From: an uncultured Pseudomonas sp.
GTDB taxonomy: Bacteria > Pseudomonadota > Gammaproteobacteria > Pseudomonadales > Pseudomonadaceae
DNA: 64,000 nt
Assembly: GCF_946886105.1 (NCBI RefSeq)
Contig: NZ_CAMPHV010000005.1
Coordinates: forward strand, 1-64,000
Direction: 5' to 3'
Positions 58,692-64,000 of the stretch are shown here, piece after piece (position 1 is the first letter of the stretch; the number at the start of each line of letters is the position of its first letter). The notes under the pieces are model-generated. The model had not been told where the DNA came from. It ran no database searches and saw only the letters and a list, made by a program, of their open reading frames with translations. The position numbers and the translations under genes were made by a program.

Positions 58692-60821
58692 GTGATGTTC
58701 AACCTGCCTGAAAGTTCGAAAATCCCCCCCATGCCCGACCTGCTGCCTCCCGGTGCTGAAGATGGCCCCGGCATCGGTAGCGCCAGCCTCGATCCCGCCA
58801 GTGCGACACTCAATCCCAGCCTGCCGTTCCCGGGGCCGGGGAAGATCGTTTTTCCGCCGATCCGCAGTGTCCGCGCCGGCTGCTGGCTGCTGAACTACAG
58901 ACCCAGCGGGGCGGCCTTGGTGTCGTACGACGGAACCCTGCGTGTCGAGTCGCATAGCGAAGGCCGCACCGCCAGCGGCGACCTCTATCAGCGTCCGGTG
59001 ATCTTCCTGCCGGTGCCCATCGTGTCGCCCTTCCCGCAGCTGCAGGGCAAAGTTAGCGCCAGCCCCAACCTATCGCTCAAACCCATAATGCTCGCGGGAC
59101 CGAACCCGGCCTCGGGGATTCCGATCCTGTCGCGCTCGCGCTATCGCTACTACCTGCGGGTAACCGCGTTGCCGGAATATTTCTACCTCGGCAACAGCTT
59201 CAACCTGAGCTTCCAGATGTATCGCTTCACCGCGCCCAACAGCTGGGCGCTGGAAAGCACCCTGACCGCCCAGATGGTGCGCATGGCCGGGCCTGCGGGC
59301 TATCCGTCACCATCGGATTACGCCGAAGGCGATGTGAAGAACGCCGCCAATGTGGTGGTCGGACGCCTGACCATGGGCTGGCTGTCCACCTACCTGCGCC
59401 GCTGCACGGTGGAGATCGATACGGTCAACGGCTCCGAGCAACCCATCAGCAGTGGTGCTGGCCATACCTGGACCTCGTTGATGGATGCCGTGGGCTGGCA
59501 AACCACGGTGCACTGCAGCGACGTCAATGTCGCCGAGCCCAGCGGCAACTCCTGGTCCAACGCGGAAATGCACGCGGCCATGCTGGCGCGTCGGGCGGTG
59601 GTCAACCTCGACAGCGAATGGCGTTACCACGTGCTGGCGGTGAAGAATATCGATTCGACACCCCGCGGGATCATGTACGACAACGGCGGCACCGACTCCA
59701 ATAACATCCCGCGCGAAGGGGTCGGCATCGCCTCGCACTGGACCATCGATGCCGGCTGGGGCACGGTCAGCGGGCTGCGCTTCGGCACCGCGGCGGCGCC
59801 TTATTTCCGCACCGCGGTGCACGAGTTGGGTCACGCCATGGGCCTGTACCACAACTGGACGGACTTCGGCTTCATGTGCACCAGCGATGTGATCGCCGCC
59901 GCAGGCACGCCCGCCACGCCCTTCCCGGACAATATCCAGTGGTCGTTCCACCCGGATAACCTCAAGCAGTTGCGCCACTACCCCGACCCCTTCGTGCGTC
60001 CCGGTTCGGTCGCGTTCGGCGGCGCCTCCAACGCCACGCCGAGCATTTCTCCCACCGACCTGGAAGCGGAGGTACTCGGCCTGACGCTGGAAATCACCCC
60101 GCTGCTCGGCGAACTGCCGTTGGGCGCGCCGGTGCGGATCGGCGTGAAGCTGCGCAATGACGGCGAGCAACCGCTGTCGGTGCCGGCCAGCCTGAGCCTG
60201 AAGAGCGAGTTCGTCAGCGGCAGCGTGATCGATCCGGCGGGCACCGCGCGGAGCTTCCGCACCATCATCCACTGCATCGAGGACTCGCCGTTCAGGGTGC
60301 TCGAACCGGGTCAGCAGATTGAGGAATCGATGACCCTGATGCGCGGCGCCGAGGGTGCGTTGTTCGGCGTATCGGGCATCCATCAGGTGCGGGTCGAAGT
60401 GCACTGGGAAATCGAAGGCATGGTCGCCCATCTCGATGCCAGCGCCAGCGTGATGGTCACCCCCGCCGTCGATGCCCGCCATGCGGAGGCTGCGCACAAA
60501 GTGCTGTCCACCCCGGATGCGCACTTGGTGCTGGCCATCGGCGGCGATCACCTGACCGACGGGATAGCCGCGATTCAAGCGGCCCTGGCGTCGCCGGTGC
60601 TCAAACCGCACTTCGCTGCAATCGAGACCAAGCGTCTAGCCGGCCGCTTCATGAAGCGCAAGCCCGACATCAAGGCGGCCACCGCCTTGCTCGATTACGA
60701 CACCGTGATGAGCCGCACCGAGCAGGACAAGCTCGACCGCTTGATCAGCGACGCCGGCGGTAGCGTGCCGAAGTTGAGCAAGCACAAAGCCAAACCAGCC
60801 CGCCTGAGCGCCGCCAAGTAG
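58692..60821 (+). CDS. Metzincin-type zinc metallopeptidase
   Basis: This 709-residue protein has the extended zinc site HELGHAMGLYH at 377-387 (His377, His381, His387, catalytic Glu378). A candidate Met-turn is Met395. The N-terminal 150 residues are Pro-rich without a signal peptide. A beta-sandwich-like region (about 445-590) follows the catalytic domain, and the C-terminus is basic and helical. GTG at 58692 is six bases after AGGAG, and an ATG is the next codon. I recognise no close family. It lies just upstream of a small protein and a second metallopeptidase-like gene. Confidence 0.75.
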   Translation: MMFNLPESSKIPPMPDLLPPGAEDGPGIGSASLDPASATLNPSLPFPGPGKIVFPPIRSVRAGCWLLNYRPSGAALVSYDGTLRVESHSEGRTASGDLYQRPVIFLPVPIVSPFPQLQGKVSASPNLSLKPIMLAGPNPASGIPILSRSRYRYYLRVTALPEYFYLGNSFNLSFQMYRFTAPNSWALESTLTAQMVRMAGPAGYPSPSDYAEGDVKNAANVVVGRLTMGWLSTYLRRCTVEIDTVNGSEQPISSGAGHTWTSLMDAVGWQTTVHCSDVNVAEPSGNSWSNAEMHAAMLARRAVVNLDSEWRYHVLAVKNIDSTPRGIMYDNGGTDSNNIPREGVGIASHWTIDAGWGTVSGLRFGTAAAPYFRTAVHELGHAMGLYHNWTDFGFMCTSDVIAAAGTPATPFPDNIQWSFHPDNLKQLRHYPDPFVRPGSVAFGGASNATPSISPTDLEAEVLGLTLEITPLLGELPLGAPVRIGVKLRNDGEQPLSVPASLSLKSEFVSGSVIDPAGTARSFRTIIHCIEDSPFRVLEPGQQIEESMTLMRGAEGALFGVSGIHQVRVEVHWEIEGMVAHLDASASVMVTPAVDARHAEAAHKVLSTPDAHLVLAIGGDHLTDGIAAIQAALASPVLKPHFAAIETKRLAGRFMKRKPDIKAATALLDYDTVMSRTEQDKLDRLISDAGGSVPKLSKHKAKPARLSAAK

Positions 60822-60881
60822 GCGTAACGGAACGCGCGGGGCATCCCGCCCCGCGCGTAACAAAGCGCAAGGAGAGCTTGA

Positions 60882-61178
60882 ATGGCCGAGCACGCGTCCA
60901 AATTGCTGGGCAGTTGGCACAAGAGCAGCCAGGAACCCTGTGCGGCGGGCTACCCCGCGCAGCTGCGCTTCGAGGCCAATGGCCTTTACTACGGCAGTAG
61001 CGAACCGGCTGGCGACTTCACCTGGTGGGATCAAGGCACCTGGGCGCTAACCGCCCCTGGGCAGTTGGCCCTGTCCACCGCCAACGACGAGGTCGTCACC
61101 TACGCCTTCGCTCTGATCGACGACACCCTGACCTTCACCGACCCCGCGAACTGCCGCTTCGGCTATCGACGCGACTAA
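60882..61178 (+). CDS. Small hypothetical protein between two peptidase genes
   Basis: This 98-residue protein (MAEHASKLLGSWHKSSQEPCAAGYPAQL...) is predicted all-beta and has two Cys. It resembles a small lipocalin- or META-like barrel in pattern (GSW...TWWDQGTW...YAFALIDDTLTF). No signal peptide. It lies 60 bases after the metzincin gene in the same direction with AAGGAGAG upstream, probably co-transcribed. It could be an inhibitor or accessory of a neighbour; unproven. Confidence 0.6.
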   Translation: MAEHASKLLGSWHKSSQEPCAAGYPAQLRFEANGLYYGSSEPAGDFTWWDQGTWALTAPGQLALSTANDEVVTYAFALIDDTLTFTDPANCRFGYRRD

Positions 61179-61306
61179 TGATCGGTTCGCGCAATCAGCC
61201 CCGGATTGCCGCGCCTTGCACGCTTCGACGACAGCCGCTGAAGCACGCACGGGCTTTTGCGCCGACCATCCGCTAAATAGCCGTTCCGCCGCTGCAAGGA
61301 GGCACC

Positions 61307-64000
61307 ATGCCTGGTTCGATCGTTCCCGCCACGGTCTTCTTCGACCTGGGCGACACCCTGATTTTCACCGGCCCGGGCGGCGTGCGGTTGCGCTACGCCG
61401 ACACCCTCGATTGCCTGCAAACCCTGCAAGCACGCGGCTACCGCCTGGGCCTGTTGTCCAACCAACTGGCCGCCACCACCAAGGCCGATGTGCTGGCGCT
61501 GATCGAGCCGCTGGGTTTGTCGCGCTATATCGAGCCGGCGCTGATCACCCTGTCCAGCGAGGTGCCGGGCAACCTCGGCAAACCCGCGCAACCGATCTTC
61601 GACCTGGCGCTGAGCAGGGCGCAGCACGCCGCCGCCAGCGAGCGGGCGATCTTCGTCACCGAAACCCTGGCCCATGTGCAGGCGGCGCGCGGCTATGGCT
61701 GGCGCGCCATCCTCAAACGCAATGCCGGCGCCTGCCAGGCCAGCGACGGCGAATGCGTCAACGGCCTGGCCGGGCTGCTGGCCCAGTTGCCGCCCCTGGC
61801 CGACCTGGCGGGCAGCAACCTGGATCTGGCGCCGCCGCCCAAGCTGGTCGATGGTTTATGGGCGGTGCCCATGGATATCGCCCGCATCGACGCCAGCCTG
61901 CTATTCGATGCCGCCAGCCAACAGATCAGCGGCGACGCCACCCTGGATTTCCGCCTCGGCCACTATGCCGGCTGCCCGATCTTCGATCTGCGCCAGAACA
62001 TCACCGGCGCCTGGCTCGATGGCGCGGCCGTGGCGCTGGCGGATGTCGCCAGCCACGACTTCGGCGGCGGCGCCAACGCCAACCTGCGGGTGCTCAACCG
62101 GGTGCTGGATGCCGGCAGCAGCCACAGCCTGCGCCTGACCTATGCGGTCGGCGTGCCCCAGGCCTCGATGGCCGGCTCCTACCTGCCGCAGATCGTCTGG
62201 AGCGCCGGGCCGCGGTTGGCGTTCAATTTCGGCTTCACCGACCTCGGCGCCGGGCGTTATCTGGAGGCCTTCGTGCCGGCCAACCTGATCTTCGATCAAT
62301 TCGAGCTGAGCCTGCAATTGCAACTGACGGGCACCGCCGTGGCCCATACACCGATCAGCAACGGCAGCGTCAACGATCTGGGCGTCAATCACTGGCGCAT
62401 CGACTTCCCGCCGCGCTACAGCGCCTTGTCGCCGCTGCTGGAGCTGCGCGCCAGCGACAGCTTGCAGAGCCACACGCTCAACACGGTACTGCCGGTGTCC
62501 GGCACCAATGTGGCGATCAGCACCTGGAAGCTGAGCGGCAACGCCGCCAATCTGGCCAACCAGGCCAATGCCATCGCCGGCTTTCTCGCCGACAATGAGA
62601 ACAGCTCGGGTCGCTATATCCACGGCAACCGTTTCACCGCCTTTATCCACCAAGGCGGTATGGAATACGACGGTGGCACCACCACCGGTGTCGGGCCGCT
62701 GCGTCACGAGACCTTCCACAGCTGGTGGGCGCGCGGGCTGAAACCGGCCAGCCAGGCCGATGCCTGGTTCGACGAGGCCTGGACCACCTACCACGACAAC
62801 GGCGCGGCGGGCGTGCAGCCGTTCAACTTCGCCGAAGCGGCGTTGGCGCTGTGCCCGCGCAACCCGTGGGTGCGGGTCACCCACGGTTCGTCCTACGGTG
62901 CCGGCGAACGCTTCTGGAAAGGCATGGCCGCACTGCTCGGCCCCGCGCCTCTGGGCGAGCTGATGCGCAGTTTTTATCTGGCGCGCTACCCACGCCCGGC
63001 GAAGACCGAGGAGCTGGAGTGTTTTCTGCTCGCCCGCGGTGGCAACCCGACCTGCGTGGACGCCTTCCACCGCTTCGTCTACGGCCTGCCCGATCCGTCG
63101 CCGATGGCGGATGTCTGGCTACGCGACGATGCCGCCGACCCTGGCGCCAACGATTGGGCCGGGCGCTTCTGGGATTCGCCGGATCTCTGGGTGCGTAACC
63201 GCGACGACGGCGGCCTGAGCCATCAGAACCTGGAATTCGGCCAGGACAACTGGATCTACGCCCGCGTGCGCAACCGCAGCGCCACGGCCCACGCGCGCCA
63301 TCTGGCGATCAGCTTCAACGTCAAGCAGTACGCCGGCAGTCAGTTCCTCTATCCGGCCGACTTTCTCCCCGCTGCCACTGCCGCGGTGGACTTCGACCTG
63401 GGCCCAGGCGAAACGCGCATTCTCAAAGCGCGCCTGCCGCGTAACGCGGTGCCTCCGGTGGGCAGCCATCCCTGCCTGCTGGCCGCGCTGTTCAGCCGCT
63501 TCGACCACCCGCAGGCGGGGCGCCATGTGTGGCAGCAAAACAACCTGGCGCAGAAGAACCTCAGCGTGGTCGACCTGGCGCCCAACCGTTGGATAGTGCT
63601 GCCCTTCCTGGCCAGCAACCTGCGTGCGCGGCTGTCGCGTACCATGGTCTTCGAGCTGCTCCGGCCCAAGGGGTTGGAGGAGCTGCACGCCAGCCTGTTG
63701 GTGGAAAAACGCGCGCTGCCCACCAAGCTTCGAGCCCACGCGCGGCTGCCGGATGAATTGCACAGCGCGGCCCGCCCGGCTACGCCGCAAACGCTGGATT
63801 GCACCGGCCACGCCGAGGCAGCGAAGCCGTTGGCCGACGCCCTGCTGACCAGCAAAAACCATGAACACCTCGCCGTTGCCTTCCCCACCGCCGTGGAACT
63901 GGACTTCGCCAACGGCCAGCGAGCGCAGTTGCCGCTGCGCCTGCAACCGCTGGAGTCGCAGCGCCTGGGCCTGCGGATCAAGGTGCCGGCGAACGCCAAG
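61307..64000 (+). CDS. HAD-domain / M61-like aminopeptidase fusion (open at window end)
   Basis: At least 898 codons are open to the window edge, so the C-terminus is missing. Residues 1-140 are a HAD phosphatase-like domain with motif I FDLGDTL (Asp13), Ser51 and Lys92, but motif IV lacks the usual Asp pair (VTETLAHV). A beta-sandwich follows, then a gluzincin catalytic domain with GGMEY (450-454), HETFH (467-471) and Glu490, giving HEXXH-X18-E. The surrounding HETFHSWW...WFDEAWTTY is M61-like. AAGGAGG lies four bases upstream of the ATG. No signal peptide. Confidence 0.75.
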   Translation, partial: MPGSIVPATVFFDLGDTLIFTGPGGVRLRYADTLDCLQTLQARGYRLGLLSNQLAATTKADVLALIEPLGLSRYIEPALITLSSEVPGNLGKPAQPIFDLALSRAQHAAASERAIFVTETLAHVQAARGYGWRAILKRNAGACQASDGECVNGLAGLLAQLPPLADLAGSNLDLAPPPKLVDGLWAVPMDIARIDASLLFDAASQQISGDATLDFRLGHYAGCPIFDLRQNITGAWLDGAAVALADVASHDFGGGANANLRVLNRVLDAGSSHSLRLTYAVGVPQASMAGSYLPQIVWSAGPRLAFNFGFTDLGAGRYLEAFVPANLIFDQFELSLQLQLTGTAVAHTPISNGSVNDLGVNHWRIDFPPRYSALSPLLELRASDSLQSHTLNTVLPVSGTNVAISTWKLSGNAANLANQANAIAGFLADNENSSGRYIHGNRFTAFIHQGGMEYDGGTTTGVGPLRHETFHSWWARGLKPASQADAWFDEAWTTYHDNGAAGVQPFNFAEAALALCPRNPWVRVTHGSSYGAGERFWKGMAALLGPAPLGELMRSFYLARYPRPAKTEELECFLLARGGNPTCVDAFHRFVYGLPDPSPMADVWLRDDAADPGANDWAGRFWDSPDLWVRNRDDGGLSHQNLEFGQDNWIYARVRNRSATAHARHLAISFNVKQYAGSQFLYPADFLPAATAAVDFDLGPGETRILKARLPRNAVPPVGSHPCLLAALFSRFDHPQAGRHVWQQNNLAQKNLSVVDLAPNRWIVLPFLASNLRARLSRTMVFELLRPKGLEELHASLLVEKRALPTKLRAHARLPDELHSAARPATPQTLDCTGHAEAAKPLADALLTSKNHEHLAVAFPTAVELDFANGQRAQLPLRLQPLESQRLGLRIKVPANAK

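Overview
The window is chromosomal DNA of a Pseudomonas-type gammaproteobacterium. The evidence is high GC, the order csrA-lysC-alaS-ltaE followed by a full arginine succinyltransferase (aru/ast) operon, an htrB-like gene divergent from minCDE-rluA, and a two-component pair next to nrdA-nrdB. Each block matches gene order known from P. aeruginosa, although there they lie apart. The species cannot be named from this window.

Region 1 (1-14360) is core metabolism on the minus strand. It holds a clipped tRNA-Ser, csrA, lysC, alaS, ltaE, then aruC-aruF-aruG-astD-astB-hypothetical-astE behind a promoter region with two ArgR-type half sites. Region 2 (14361-24297) has a patatin-like lipase, an htrB-like acyltransferase, minCDE, rluA, three tandem small heat-shock proteins behind a sigma-32-like promoter, a triplicated intergenic repeat, and an RstAB-like sensor/regulator pair. 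Region 3 (24298-29773) is nrdA, with possible DnaA and NrdR sites upstream, and nrdB.

Region 4 (29827-37559) is accessory and AT-rich. It starts with an AIPR-family putative phage-defence protein whose N-terminus looks like a PD-(D/E)XK nuclease. A few unknown genes follow, one of them frameshifted. On the minus strand lies a mosaic polymorphic toxin followed by four small unrelated genes in the same direction that look like an immunity-gene array. Region 5 (37919-50943) mixes a PAS-GAF-GGDEF protein, a RAYT transposase between identical REPs, a LysR/azoreductase pair, three GNAT acetyltransferases, a subtilisin-family protease preceded by a separate propeptide-like protein, a beta-helix CSLREA protein, a cupin, a methyltransferase and a DJ-1/PfpI protein.

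Region 6 (51114-64000) contains the most unexpected gene: a YopJ/AvrRxv-like acetyltransferase effector with the H-D-C triad at exact YopJ spacing and no secretion system nearby. After it come rlhA, a secreted-protein gene frameshifted by a 10-bp tandem repeat, a stress-protein-like gene, a second RAYT with its own REP family, an HPF-type ribosome factor, and a metzincin / small protein / HAD-M61-like peptidase fusion cluster running off the window end. Dispersed palindromic repeats of at least five types lie between genes throughout.
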